Shown: positions 8,114-16,707, counted from the first letter of the stretch. The stretch is DNA of 55,734 bases from Candidatus Sulfotelmatobacter sp. (GCA_017883385.1 JADGNQ010000023.1:1-55734); one strand, 5' to 3'. Numbers and translations are program-made. Notes: a model not told the origin generated them from the letters alone.

Positions 8114-8358
8114 AGTCACATTGCCATTTCCAGACGAAGGGCTTGACTCGCATGTTATGCTTTTTCCCGTACCTCGCGGGCCCCGCGCGCTTGCCACTTC
8201 AGCGGCAGCGCCAATAGAAAATGAGGCGGCCCTACCTGCGTTCCTCTCGCAAGGAACGTGGATGGAGGCGTTGCGAGCACACAATCCCGGTGTGCGCCGC
8301 GCCTCCGAGATGTAGTACACGAGGCGGCGCCCACCAGCACGAGATCAAAGGAGATCCC

Positions 8359-8754
8359 ATGAAATTTCGGAAACTCACGCCCAATCTTGTGGTCCGCGAT
8401 GTCGCTGCCAGCATGAACTTCTACCGCTCCGTGCTCGACTTTGAGCCGGCCATCACCGTACCGGAACAGCCGCCGTACGTCTTCGGTTCAGTCACCGCCG
8501 GCGGCGTGGAGATTTTCTTCAACGACCAGAAAGCCGTTGCGGAGGACTATCCAGCGCTGGGTGCCAAACCCATTGGCGGCAGCCTCACGCTGTTTATGGA
8601 AGTGGAAGGGATCGAAGAGGTGCTGACCGCCGTCCAGAAAAGCGGCGCGAAAATTACGATGCCTTTGAAAGAGCAGTTCTACGGGATGCGGGAATTTGCG
8701 TTCGAAGATCCCGAGGGCTGGGTGGTCACGATCGCGGAACGAATGAAGCAGTAA
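8359..8754 (+). CDS. VOC-family (glyoxalase/bleomycin resistance-like) protein
   Basis: Short vicinal-oxygen-chelate protein of 131 aa: LTPNLVVRDVAASMNFY is the standard first beta-alpha unit and FEDPEGWVVTIAE the last. Such proteins are metal-dependent lyases, dioxygenases or drug-binding proteins; the substrate cannot be inferred. The ATG at 8359 is chosen because AAAGGAG lies 5 nt upstream. The longer upstream frame crosses unrelated sequence. No operon partner. Confidence 0.85.
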   Translation: MKFRKLTPNLVVRDVAASMNFYRSVLDFEPAITVPEQPPYVFGSVTAGGVEIFFNDQKAVAEDYPALGAKPIGGSLTLFMEVEGIEEVLTAVQKSGAKITMPLKEQFYGMREFAFEDPEGWVVTIAERMKQ

Positions 8755-8761
8755 GCGAGCT

Positions 8762-8843
8762 TAACCACAGAGGACACGGAGGACACGGAGGGCACGGAGG
8801 AACGCGAGTGCTTCTCTGTGAATCCCTGCGTCCTCTGTGGTTC
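8762..8843 (+). repeat. Family H repeat pair
   Basis: AACCACAGAGGACACGGAGG begins at 8763 and extends through three near-copies of GGACACGGA. At 8822-8843 the word returns inverted as TGCGTCCTCTGTGGTT, so the whole can fold back on itself. Confidence 0.7.
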
Positions 8844-8856
8844 AGGCGTTTTCGGC

Positions 8857-9306
8857 CTATTTCGCTGGAGCAATCGTGTCGACAATCTGCTTCGCAACTG
8901 CCTCGGCGCCCGGGTCCCTGAAACTCAACTGGGCGGCGCAGACTCCACCGGGAACCGATACGGCCACGTACCAGTTTGTGCCGGGGAGGTCGCTGGCATT
9001 CGCCAGATGCTTGTAGGAGTACCAGTAGCGCTTGGCGGTGTCCTCGATCGTCTTGTCGGGCGGAATCATCTGCTGGATCATCGGCTTGATTGCCGCCAGC
9101 GACTGTTCGTTGCTGTGGATCACAATGTTGCTCTTCTGGTCCGCCGAGGTCGAAGTACCGATAAGGATCTTGTCTTGCGTCCAGTCCGCGGGGACGGCGT
9201 ACTGGCATGTTTTCTTTCTGTCGCTGACGACCTTCCATCCAGCGGGCGCAGCCGCGAGCACTATGGTTGAAGCAGCCAGCAGGACAACGATGCTGAATTT
9301 CCGCAT
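8857..9306 (-). CDS. Secreted hypothetical protein
   Basis: A 149-aa protein of unknown function. The start at 9306 is preferred because CCGGAGAA lies just upstream and the resulting N-terminus is a clear signal peptide (MRKFSIVVLLAASTIVLAAAPA). The mature part has ADWTQDKILIGTSTS and MIQQMIPPDKTIEDTAKRYW but no motif I recognise. It is predicted to be periplasmic. It stands alone, with family H repeats on its downstream side. Confidence 0.7.
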   Translation of the reverse strand: MRKFSIVVLLAASTIVLAAAPAGWKVVSDRKKTCQYAVPADWTQDKILIGTSTSADQKSNIVIHSNEQSLAAIKPMIQQMIPPDKTIEDTAKRYWYSYKHLANASDLPGTNWYVAVSVPGGVCAAQLSFRDPGAEAVAKQIVDTIAPAK

Positions 9307-9595
9307 TCGAGATTCTCCGGAACCATTGATTTCACCCAAACAGAATCTGCCGGAAACTTATACCACGTTTTTCGGCACAAACAAGTCGTACAGAAAAGAA
9401 GGTCGGCGGCCTGGCGCACTTTCGATGTGCGAAAAATCGGGACCGGTTGTGCTACACTTTCGCATCTTTGAGTCGGTCGGCGAATTGCGAAACCCCTGAC
9501 CTCCGCCTGTCGCTGTCGTTTGCAGACGGCAGTCTTGTAGAAGCTACTGTAAGTCAGTCTTACCAACCTACCCCTAGCCAAAGGAAGGCACTCGT

Positions 9596-10603
9596 ATGCG
9601 CATTCGCGAAACTGCACACCGGAATCTTGCCCTCAAACTTTCTCTTGGATTACTCCTGGCCAGCACCGCCGTGGCGTCCCTCGCCACAGACCCAGCGACT
9701 CTAACCTGGCATAAGCTGTCGACCACGTTTTCTCCCCGAGCCGCATTTGCTTCGGCCTACGATCCCGTCAGCAGGCTAACGGTGATCTTCGGTGGATCTT
9801 ACCAGGGCAACCTTCTGGACGAGACGTGGGTTTTTGATGGCAAGATTTGGTCGCACCTGGTCACAATCGTCCACCCGCCGGCGCGCGCCACAGCTTCCAT
9901 GGCCTATGACAAAGCGACCCACAAGATCGTGCTGTTTGGCGGAGTTTCCTCATCGGCCATCTTGAATGACACGTGGTTGTGGGACGGCGCCACCAAAACC
10001 TGGAGCCAGGCTGAACCCAATACGGTGCCACCGCCTGAAGTGGGGCCCATGCTCTTTCCCGACCCGATTGCTTCGCACGTGGACATGTATGGAGGATTCG
10101 GCGGGCGCTTCTATTCCCGCAGCACCTGGACCTGGACCGGAAGCGACTGGAAAGAACTCCACCCGGTCAACTCGCCTTACCCGCGAAACTACGGCGTGGC
10201 GGTGTTGGATCCGATCCGCAAGAACGTTGTGGTGTTTGGCGGGCTATCCGACATATGGATTACCGGAAACACATGGACTTGGGACGGACATGACTGGACC
10301 GAGCAGAATCCAACGACCCAGCCGCCGACTCTGTACCACACGACCGGAGCATTTGATCCGCAGCTGAAGAAGGCGATCGTGTTTGGGGGCGGCAGCGGAG
10401 GCGTGGACCAAAACACCACCTGGGCCTGGGACGGCGCGAATTGGACTCAGCTTTCTTTCTCCGCCGGTCCCTCTCCGCGGGAGGAACAAGGTACCGTATG
10501 GGACGCTGCCAGCAACCAGTTTCTCCTCTTCGGAGGGGCGAATGTGGTTGGTACCACGGTGAAGCGATATCTTACCGACACATGGATCTTAAAGTTGCAG
10601 TGA
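9596..10603 (+). CDS. Secreted Kelch-repeat protein
   Basis: A signal peptide (LALKLSLGLLLASTAVASLA) leads into about six Kelch-type blades, each with an FGG turn and a W-x-W-x-G segment (VIFGGSYQGN, VLFGGVSSSA, VVFGGLSDIW, IVFGGGSGGV, LLFGGANVVG). A single beta-propeller of 335 aa results, usually a binding scaffold at the cell surface or outside. AAAGGAAGG lies at 9581-9588 before the ATG. The 256 bp upstream hold no gene. Ligand unknown. Confidence 0.88.
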   Translation: MRIRETAHRNLALKLSLGLLLASTAVASLATDPATLTWHKLSTTFSPRAAFASAYDPVSRLTVIFGGSYQGNLLDETWVFDGKIWSHLVTIVHPPARATASMAYDKATHKIVLFGGVSSSAILNDTWLWDGATKTWSQAEPNTVPPPEVGPMLFPDPIASHVDMYGGFGGRFYSRSTWTWTGSDWKELHPVNSPYPRNYGVAVLDPIRKNVVVFGGLSDIWITGNTWTWDGHDWTEQNPTTQPPTLYHTTGAFDPQLKKAIVFGGGSGGVDQNTTWAWDGANWTQLSFSAGPSPREEQGTVWDAASNQFLLFGGANVVGTTVKRYLTDTWILKLQ

Positions 10604-10645
10604 ATTTGGCATAGCGATCAACGGAACCCGGCACCAACTGCCCCT

Positions 10646-10676
10646 CCCTAAGGCTGCATTGTTTGCAGCGTTAGGG
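10646..10676. repeat. 13-bp imperfect hairpin
   Basis: Arms CCCTAAGGCTGCA (10646-10658) and TGCAGCGTTAGGG (10664-10676) pair with one mismatch around the loop TTGTT. It lies just after the Kelch gene and could stop its transcript, though no T-run follows on the plus strand. Confidence 0.65.
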
Positions 10677-10689
10677 AATGCTTCTTGCG

Positions 10690-10726
10690 CTAGAAAGAAG
10701 GGCCACGATTCGGATCGTGGCCCTTC
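10690..10726 (-). terminator. Terminator hairpin after pnp
   Basis: A perfect 13-bp stem (10697-10709 with 10714-10726; arms GAAGGGCCACGAT and ATCGTGGCCCTTC, 4-nt loop). On the minus strand the stem is followed by TTTCTAG, a short T-rich tail, which fits an intrinsic terminator for the rpsO-pnp operon. Confidence 0.65.
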
Positions 10727-10765
10727 CCAAACTATCAAACCTTGATGTGAGTCTCTGCCGTCCGG

Positions 10766-13219
10766 CTAGTGGCGTCCGCCGCCACCACCGCCACCACCGG
10801 GACGTCCGCCACGACCGCCGCCACCACCACCGCCGGGACGACCGCCGCGACCGCGACCACGTCCGCCACCACCGCCACCGGGACGACCGCCGCGACCGCG
10901 ATCTCCGCCGCGATCTCCGGTGCGGGGAGGACGATCTCCCGCGCCGGCACTCACGTGGGGTGCGCCTTCGCGATTAAAGTTCGGCTCGGCATCGGGCTCG
11001 TCGGGGAAATCCCCGCCGCCCTCGATCACGACCGTTCCCGTCATCGGAGGAGCAGGTTCGCCCTCCGCAGCCGGAGTCAGCGCGGGAGGAGGAGGAGGAG
11101 CTTCTCCGCCACCCATTTTTGCGCGCTGCTCTTTCAGGATGGCCTTGCGCGAGAGGCGGATGCGGTTGCCTTCGACGGCCAGCACTTTCACCAGCACCTG
11201 GTCGCCTTCTTTCAACTCGTCGCGGACATCGGCGATGCGATGTTCCGCCACTTCGCTGATATGGAGCAGGCCGTCGGTGCCGGGAATGATTTCGACGAAG
11301 GCGCCGAAATCCGCGAGGCGCGTCACCTTCCCGAGATAAGTCTTGCCGACTTCGGCCGTCGCGGTGATGTCGCCGATAATCTGCAGTGCCTTGGCCGCCG
11401 ACTCCTGATTGCTCGATGCGACTTTCACGAGGCCGGAGTCTTCCACGTCGATCTTTACTCCGGTCTGTTCCACGATGCTACGAATCATCTTGCCGCCGGG
11501 GCCGATCAGATCGCGAATCTTGTCGACCGGAATCTGCACGGTGTAGAAGCGCGGAGCGTAGTCGGAAATCTTCTCACGTCCTGTCGAGATAACTTCTTCC
11601 ATCTTGCCCAAGATGTGCAGTCGTCCGCGCTGTGCCTGCGCCAGCGCTTCGCGCATGATCTGCGAAGTGATGCCGGCAACTTTAATATCCATCTGCAGCG
11701 CGGTGATGCCGTCCTTGGTGCCGGCGACTTTGAAATCCATGTCGCCGTAGTGATCTTCTGCGCCGGCAATGTCGGTCAGGATGGCGTAGTCGGCGCCTTC
11801 CTTAACCAGTCCCATGGCGACTCCGGCCACGGGAGCTTTCAGGGGGACGCCAGCATCCATCAGGGCAATCGAAGCGCCGCAAATTGTCGCCATGGAGGAC
11901 GATCCGTTGGACTCGAGAATGTCGGAGACGACACGCATCGCGTACGGCCACTTTTCTTCGTTGGGCAGGACCGCGGAAATCGCGCGTTCGGCGAGGGCGC
12001 CGTGGCCGATTTCGCGGCGTCCGGCGCCACGCATAAAGCCAACTTCTCCAACCGAAAATGGGGGAAAGTTGTAGTGGAGCATAAAGCGCTTCTTGGATTC
12101 GCCCTCGAAACCTTCCAGGCGCTGCATGTCGTCGCTGGTGCCGAGAGTGGCGGTGACCAGGGCCTGGGTTTCGCCGCGGGTGAAGACGGCACTGCCGTGA
12201 GTTCGGGGCAGGACGCCGGCTTCGATCCAAATCTCGCGGACTTCGTCGAAAGCGCGGGCATCAGGACGGCGCTTGTGGTTGATAACCTGCTCGCGGAACA
12301 TGCGCTCGCGGAGCGTTTCGTAATACTGCTTCAGCTTTTCCAGGGCCTTCTTGTCTTCTTCCGGAATCGCAGCCTGAAGTTTCTTCTTGATGTCCTTGAC
12401 CAGCGTGTAGCTTTCCGCCTTGGGATGCTTCTTGGTGTCGAGGGCATCGGAGAGGTCGGCGCCGACGCGCTTTTTCAAATCGTTGTAATAGGCGTCGTCG
12501 AATTCCGGCGGGGTGACGGCGCGCTTGGGCTTGCCCACTTTGTCGCGAAGCTCACTGAGCGCGGCACAGATTTTCTTGATCTCGGTGTGGCCGAACTCGA
12601 TGGCGTCGACGATGGTTTCTTCTTTGGCTTCCTTGGCGCCGGATTCGATCATCACGATGCCGTCGGAGGTTCCGACGACCATGATGTTGACCAGTCCGCC
12701 GCGCATCTCGTCGTACGTGGGATTGACCACGAACTGGCCGTCGACCATTCCTACGCGCACCGCGCCGATGGGCCCGAGGAAGGGAATGTCGGACAGGGTA
12801 AGAGCGCAGGAGGCAGCGTTGATTCCGAGAACGTCAGGATCGTTATTACTGTCGGCGGAGAGGACGAAGGCGATGACCTGGGTCTCGCACTTGAAGCCCT
12901 CGGCAAACATGGGCCGGACGGGGCGGTCGATTTGGCGGCTGGTGAGCACTTCGCGCTCACTCATGCGGCCTTCGCGCTTGATGAAGCCTCCGGGGAAACG
13001 TCCGCCGGCATAGGTGTATTCGCGGTAGTCGACGGTGAGGGGAAAGAAGTCGATGCCTTCGCGGGGATCGGGATTGGCGGTGGCAGCGGCGAGAACGACA
13101 TTTTCGCCGAGGCGGACAACGGCCGAGCCTCCGGCCTGTTTGGCGAGCTTTCCCGTTTCAAATGAGATTTGTTTGCCGCCGGCGAGATTGACTGTGACGC
13201 TAGTTGCTTCTGGTTTCAT
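10766..13219 (-). CDS. pnp: Polynucleotide phosphorylase with Gly/Arg-rich tail
   Basis: 3'-5' phosphorolytic RNase. Two RNase PH domains with the alpha-helical linker are followed by a KH domain (RDLIGPGGKMIRSIVEQTG) and an S1 domain (YLGKVTRLADFGAFVEI). At 817 aa it is about 100 residues longer than the usual 700-710. The excess is an acidic/Pro linker (GEAPPPPPALTP) and a low-complexity tail of RGG/GGRPGG repeats ending GGGRH. RGG tails bind RNA in many proteins; their presence here is direct, their role inferred. Downstream of rpsO on the same strand, the standard order. Confidence 0.97.
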   Translation of the reverse strand: MKPEATSVTVNLAGGKQISFETGKLAKQAGGSAVVRLGENVVLAAATANPDPREGIDFFPLTVDYREYTYAGGRFPGGFIKREGRMSEREVLTSRQIDRPVRPMFAEGFKCETQVIAFVLSADSNNDPDVLGINAASCALTLSDIPFLGPIGAVRVGMVDGQFVVNPTYDEMRGGLVNIMVVGTSDGIVMIESGAKEAKEETIVDAIEFGHTEIKKICAALSELRDKVGKPKRAVTPPEFDDAYYNDLKKRVGADLSDALDTKKHPKAESYTLVKDIKKKLQAAIPEEDKKALEKLKQYYETLRERMFREQVINHKRRPDARAFDEVREIWIEAGVLPRTHGSAVFTRGETQALVTATLGTSDDMQRLEGFEGESKKRFMLHYNFPPFSVGEVGFMRGAGRREIGHGALAERAISAVLPNEEKWPYAMRVVSDILESNGSSSMATICGASIALMDAGVPLKAPVAGVAMGLVKEGADYAILTDIAGAEDHYGDMDFKVAGTKDGITALQMDIKVAGITSQIMREALAQAQRGRLHILGKMEEVISTGREKISDYAPRFYTVQIPVDKIRDLIGPGGKMIRSIVEQTGVKIDVEDSGLVKVASSNQESAAKALQIIGDITATAEVGKTYLGKVTRLADFGAFVEIIPGTDGLLHISEVAEHRIADVRDELKEGDQVLVKVLAVEGNRIRLSRKAILKEQRAKMGGGEAPPPPPALTPAAEGEPAPPMTGTVVIEGGGDFPDEPDAEPNFNREGAPHVSAGAGDRPPRTGDRGGDRGRGGRPGGGGGGRGRGRGGRPGGGGGGGRGGRPGGGGGGGGRH

Positions 13220-13547
13220 GATTCATTCCTTTGGAAAGACAGCTTCTGGCTCCTAGCTCCTGGCTCTCGGCCGGGGCTGGGTGCGAACGATGTTCGCTCA
13301 GGTGGGTGGACGAGAGACGCGAAACCTCGTGGCGGACGAATACCGTGCCCATTCGTGGCTTGAGGCCACGGTGAGTCGATGAGGGATTCGCTAAAAGATG
13401 CACGTATGGAGTTCTCAATGCTGGACCGTCTCCCCAGAGACGGATTTCCAAGAAATAGCTAGGCGAAGTTTCAAAGTTCCAGAGGTTTCAAAGTTTCAAG
13501 GTCTTTGAAACCTTGAAACATTGCCACCTTGAAACCTTGCCTTCAAT
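13220..13547. other. rpsO-pnp intergenic stretch, 328 bp
   Basis: No gene. It carries word repeats CTTCTGGCTCCTAGCTCCTGG (split here: CTTCTGGCTCC, TAGCTCCTGGCTC) at 13241-13268, a hairpin TCGTGGC-TTGA-GGCCACGG near 13354-13371, and a block of TTTCAAAGTT/CTTTGAAACCTTGAAAC words at 13469-13535 that form inverted pairs. The gap is longer than in most rpsO-pnp operons. A processing site or PNPase autoregulation target could lie here (inference). Confidence 0.45.
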
Positions 13548-13814
13548 CTACTTGCGGATGCCGAGTTTGGTGATGACCGTCTTGTAGCGCTCGGAATCGT
13601 ATTTCTTGAGGTAGTCGAGCAAGCTACGCCGCTTGCTGACCAGCATGAGAAGGCCGCGGCGCGAGCCGTGGTCTTTCTGGTGCGTCTTGAAGTGCTCCGT
13701 CAACTGGCCAATGCGTTCGCTGAGCAACGCGATCTGAACTTCCGGGCTGCCGGTATCGCTTGGATGCGTGCCGTACTGGTCAATGAGGGATTTCTTGTGC
13801 TCTCTGGCTAACAC
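13548..13814 (-). CDS. rpsO: 30S ribosomal protein S15
   Basis: The 88 aa protein shows the S15 signature: [48 protein letters not shown]. It binds 16S rRNA early in 30S assembly. The start is GTG (minus strand 13814-13812), giving the usual MLAREHKK N-terminus; GGAG lies about 12 nt upstream. First gene of the rpsO-pnp pair. Confidence 0.97.
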   Translation of the reverse strand: MLAREHKKSLIDQYGTHPSDTGSPEVQIALLSERIGQLTEHFKTHQKDHGSRRGLLMLVSKRRSLLDYLKKYDSERYKTVITKLGIRK

Positions 13815-14179
13815 TTGCCTGGTGCACTCCTGTCTTCTGGTTTCGATTTATCCTTGTGACGTTATTGAGGATAGCACGCGGGGTTGCAGAGCGTAAAGGA
13901 GAGGGTGGCTCATCCTTTCGCGTCTTTTGCGAAAGGGTGGGGCATTTGATGCTGCCAGCAGTTCGGAATGCCCACCCTCTGCAAAGAACGCAAAGGATGG
14001 GCCAACCCGCCCCCGCTCAAGCAAAGCTTGAACGGGTCACCCTCGAATGTGGGAATGCACGCTCGTCCGGGTCACCCCCGCCCTCCATTTCTAGTCCGCG
14101 GAAGTATATTATTTAGCGGACAATCCTCATTCGGACATCGCGGCACCCAAGAACAGCAAGACAAGGGGCTTCGTCACAT
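13815..14179. repeat. 365-bp gene-free stretch with two family B hairpins and a family D repeat
   Basis: Family B in reverse orientation at 13914-13937 (CCTTTCGC-GTCTTT-TGCGAAAGG) and in forward orientation at 13969-14003 (loop AAAGAAC). A family D copy at 14015-14066 (CAAGCAAAGCTTGAACGGGT, later GTGGGAATGCAC) has a near-identical partner at 17578-17632. The remainder precedes the DUF262 gene. Confidence 0.65.
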
Positions 14180-15268
14180 ATGAAAGTTGAAGAAGGCAAG
14201 TATTCGATAGCCGAGCTGGTTGATTGGTTAAGGCGGCGCGAACTGGTGGTCAACACCGAGTATCAGCGTGGCGGCGGCCTTTGGCCCACCTCGGCAAAGA
14301 GCTATTTTATTGACACCATCCTTAAAGAATTCCCCTTCCCCAAAGTCTATTTCCACGAACGCGTCGACAAGGATACGAAAAGACCGAAGCGCGAAATAGT
14401 TGACGGACAGCAACGGCTCACCACAATCATCGACTTCGTCGACGGCAAGTTCGCCCTCGGGATAGATGCCGGGGAGCTTCGGGGCCTGAACTTCAATCAG
14501 TTATCCCCCGATCAACAGGATGCCTTCTACTCCTACACGGTATCCGTCGACGTCATTAGAAACGCCGACCGCTCAGAAATCCTACAGATGTTCCGTCGGA
14601 TGAATGCCTTCACTCTCCCACTAAACGCAGCCGAGAAGCGCCACAGTGGCTTCTTCGGAGAGTTCAAGAACTGGGTTAACGCGGTTCTGGACGAGTATGG
14701 CTCAATTCTGATCAGCTGGAGTGTTTTCACGAGTCGACAAGTCGTGCGTATGGCCGACGCCGAGTTCGTGGCCGATGTGGCGCTAGCGCTGGAAGAGGGA
14801 ATTATCAGCACCAGCCCGGCGAAGCTGATCGCACTTTACAGGAAATATGACGACACGTTCCCAGTGCGTCAAAGCTGGAACGAGCAGATCGGCGGCGCAT
14901 TCAACGCAGTCCTAACGGACCTTTCTGGTCTACAGCGCACCTACATTACCAAGCCACACATCTTCCAGTCCCTCATTAGTGCACTGCTTCACAACCGGTT
15001 CGGACTGCCCGGGGCCGAGGAGGCCACCGGAATAGTCCCGAACGGAACATTCCTTTCAGATCCAGCGCGCGCCCTGATCTCACTTAAGCGCCTTGCGTCC
15101 GCCCACGAGGAAAAGGACATCAGCGAATTTGGAGAATACGTAAATGCTGCCTCCGAGGGCGGGAACCGGGCGGCGCAGCGCACCGTGCGTGTCAAGTGGC
15201 TCTGTAGAGCCCTTCGCGGTCAGTTTGATAGCTGTTATGGCCCTTCACGCGGCATGGGCGAGACTTGA
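14180..15268 (+). CDS. DUF262 (GmrSD N-terminal, ParB-like nuclease fold) protein
   Basis: The first 110 residues show the DUF262 pattern: NTEYQRGGGLWP, then EIVDGQQRLTTI (D75-R79), the nucleotide-binding/nuclease motif of this fold, with RRMNAFTLPLNAAEKRH further on. At 362 aa it has only the N-terminal module plus a helical region; no DUF1524 HNH domain of full GmrSD is seen. Known relatives include GmrS and other phage-defence proteins. No ribosome binding site is evident. It overlaps the next gene by 32 nt, so the two are probably co-translated. Base composition is less GC-rich than neighbouring genes. Confidence 0.85.
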   Translation: MKVEEGKYSIAELVDWLRRRELVVNTEYQRGGGLWPTSAKSYFIDTILKEFPFPKVYFHERVDKDTKRPKREIVDGQQRLTTIIDFVDGKFALGIDAGELRGLNFNQLSPDQQDAFYSYTVSVDVIRNADRSEILQMFRRMNAFTLPLNAAEKRHSGFFGEFKNWVNAVLDEYGSILISWSVFTSRQVVRMADAEFVADVALALEEGIISTSPAKLIALYRKYDDTFPVRQSWNEQIGGAFNAVLTDLSGLQRTYITKPHIFQSLISALLHNRFGLPGAEEATGIVPNGTFLSDPARALISLKRLASAHEEKDISEFGEYVNAASEGGNRAAQRTVRVKWLCRALRGQFDSCYGPSRGMGET

Positions 15269-15893
15269 CGCAGACCTGAGTCTTTTGGGGCTGAACCTCA
15301 GAAACTTTGCCTCAACGAAGCCGCTGGCCAGTGCCTCCGATTTTTCGCTTCTCGACGAGTGTCTTCTAGAGGGCCTGCTCTCTCGCGTGTGGCAAGCGTG
15401 GAGCTCCTTTTGCCGAACCTGCGTAATCGAATCGTGCATGGGAACCACGGATGCGGCGGGGGCCGCAATCGCGGCGATTCCGGGCGCAGCTTCCGAGGAA
15501 CACGTTTCTAGCGCAGCGATTCGCGCAAAACGCGGAATAGCACCACTGTGGGGATCGACAAACGCAATTCTAAGATTGGAACCCACGTGGGGGGACGTTG
15601 ACGTGCTCTCGCGAATCATAAACCGGCTCCAGCCGGCCAATTCGGGGAAAATGCTCGCCGCGTTCTCCTCAGGCTACCAATGCGCAAAAGCCTTGCAGTC
15701 TGTCCGCAATGGAGCTGCCCATAGTCACTCCCAAAATCTCGGCGATATTTTAAAACTGCGATCAGCTTATCTCGTTTTTCCCATAGGCCATCCCACTCAA
15801 GCTATGTTTTGGATTGAGCCACAATCCCAAGACTTCCTAGTGACGCACGCGATTGAGGAGCTTAGGGATTCGGGCCTTGCCGCAGTTTCGTAG
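15237..15893 (+). CDS. HEPN-like protein, partner of DUF262
   Basis: A 218-aa, mostly helical protein. Near its end it has RNGAAH (R157-H162), an Rx4H motif typical of HEPN ribonucleases, in a helix context (YQCAKALQSVRNGAAHSHSQN). The ATG at 15237 lies within the end of the DUF262 gene. A longer frame begins at 15144 but only reads DUF262 sequence in another phase. DUF262 genes next to HEPN-family genes are known from defence and toxin loci (recalled, not checked). The RNase role is inference from one motif. Confidence 0.6.
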   Translation: MALHAAWARLDADLSLLGLNLRNFASTKPLASASDFSLLDECLLEGLLSRVWQAWSSFCRTCVIESCMGTTDAAGAAIAAIPGAASEEHVSSAAIRAKRGIAPLWGSTNAILRLEPTWGDVDVLSRIINRLQPANSGKMLAAFSSGYQCAKALQSVRNGAAHSHSQNLGDILKLRSAYLVFPIGHPTQAMFWIEPQSQDFLVTHAIEELRDSGLAAVS

Positions 15894-15937
15894 CATTGGA
15901 ACGTCAGAATGAACAAAACCGGGAACAGGCGGGGGAA

Positions 15938-16010
15938 ACCGGGGACAGACGTTTTCCAATTTCCTGTGACTAGCTGTCAAGAAGAACTGGGGGACGTTCC
16001 GTCTGCCCCG
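15938..16010. repeat. REP-like imperfect palindrome
   Basis: ACCGGGGACAGACG starts the element, and GGGGGACG then CGTCTGCCCC closes it, so the outer arms are inverted. AGCTGTCAAGAAGAACTGG lies between. It follows the HEPN gene. The first words recur at 17189-17210 (GGGACAGACGTTCCC). No RAYT transposase is in the window. Confidence 0.55.
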
Positions 16011-16059
16011 AACCTCAGTTACTAAGGCAGTTCGAACATGACTGCGGCACACAGAGTGG

Positions 16060-16413
16060 TTACTTGACTGGGAACTCCCTGTCCTGCCACTTAGTGAGCT
16101 CCTCCCCAATTCGAGCTAGCGCTGGTAAAGAGGTCCGAGACGCTTCGATTCCTCTGAATGTCTCGTCTAAGAATTGGCGGTGGTCTGACCTAGTAACCAT
16201 ACGTAAGGAAAAGTAGAAATCGGGCTTGGTAGTGTCAATCTGGTGCGGCGACGAGATTACTCCATTAAGCAAAGCTAGTAGGTGGTCGATTGGACCATGT
16301 GGAGTCCTTTTGCGCGCCATAAGAAACACTCCATTTAGATAGGATGGCCCGCCCATCATAACAGCTTGGGCAAACGAGTCCGAAGACGTTCCCCGGTTTA
16401 TTCTCAGAACCAA
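16060..16413 (-). CDS. Hypothetical protein, 5' end made by a repeat
   Basis: An open frame of up to 117 aa with no recognised family (PSYLNGVFLMARKRTPHG, then ARIGEELTKWQDREF). The TTG at 16413 lies inside the long repeat that begins near 16385, so the first residues are repeat-derived. Starts at the ATG pair encoding MMGGPSYL or at MARKRTPHG are more plausible. It may be the remnant of a longer gene cut by the repeat. Composition is like the DUF262-HEPN pair. Whether it is expressed is unknown. Confidence 0.4.
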   Translation of the reverse strand: MVLRINRGTSSDSFAQAVMMGGPSYLNGVFLMARKRTPHGPIDHLLALLNGVISSPHQIDTTKPDFYFSLRMVTRSDHRQFLDETFRGIEASRTSLPALARIGEELTKWQDREFPVK

Positions 16414-16660
16414 GAGCGGCTTTCTTTCGCCCCTTCGGCAGGCTCAGGGCAAGTTGTGGGCTGCTTTCTTTCGCCGCTTCGCGGCTGGAGTTTGTGGCGC
16501 ACACACTCGCTTCGCTCGGGACGGCCCCTTCGACTTCGCTCAGGGCAAGCTGCGCCCGTCCCTACAGGAGCATCGTGAGCCGCTGGGGAAAGCAGGTTCC
16601 TCCGCTGCGCCGTCGCATTTGCTCCGGCTCCGGTCGGAATGACAAGGGAATCTTCAGGGT
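16385..16660 (+). repeat. Long composite repeat, copy 1 (family E)
   Basis: It aligns by eye with 17203-17500: both begin GACGTTCCC-GGTTT, share TTCTCAGAACC and GGCTTTCTTTCGCC, CACTCGCTTCGCTCGGGACG, a family C word, and end with GTCGGAATGACAAGGGA. Copy 1 has lost part of the CCCACAGC hairpin seen in copy 2. The two copies flank a membrane-protein gene as direct repeats. Confidence 0.75.
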
Positions 16661-16685
16661 AGGCTGTGGGCGCGGGATGGCCGGG

Positions 16686-16707
16686 CCTTTCGCGCTTTTG
16701 CGAAAGG
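16686..16707 (-). repeat. Family B-like hairpin
   Basis: CCTTTCGC-GCTTTT-GCGAAAGG, downstream of the small membrane-protein gene, oriented like the copy at 13914. Confidence 0.6.

Larger units (their letters stand above)
7670..8358. other. Gene-free 690-bp stretch with a TIR element and a double hairpin
   Basis: No convincing gene is seen. The stretch holds a 136-bp element with 14-bp terminal inverted repeats (7874-8009), a family A double hairpin (8068-8113), and a GC-rich tail with the ribosome binding site AAAGGAG (8347-8353) of the next gene. Short open frames here lack family features and cross the repeats. Confidence 0.5.

Noticed and set aside
8046..8315. An 89-aa gene upstream of the VOC gene
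   Set aside because: It begins in a family A repeat, lacks a ribosome binding site and shows no conserved feature.
8762..8843. CRISPR array
   Set aside because: Repeats are short and contiguous, without regular unique spacers, and no cas genes are present.
10769..13165. A 798-aa open frame on the plus strand
   Set aside because: It is the antisense of pnp, starts with a Thr/Ala low-complexity run caused by the RGG tail, and has no family feature.
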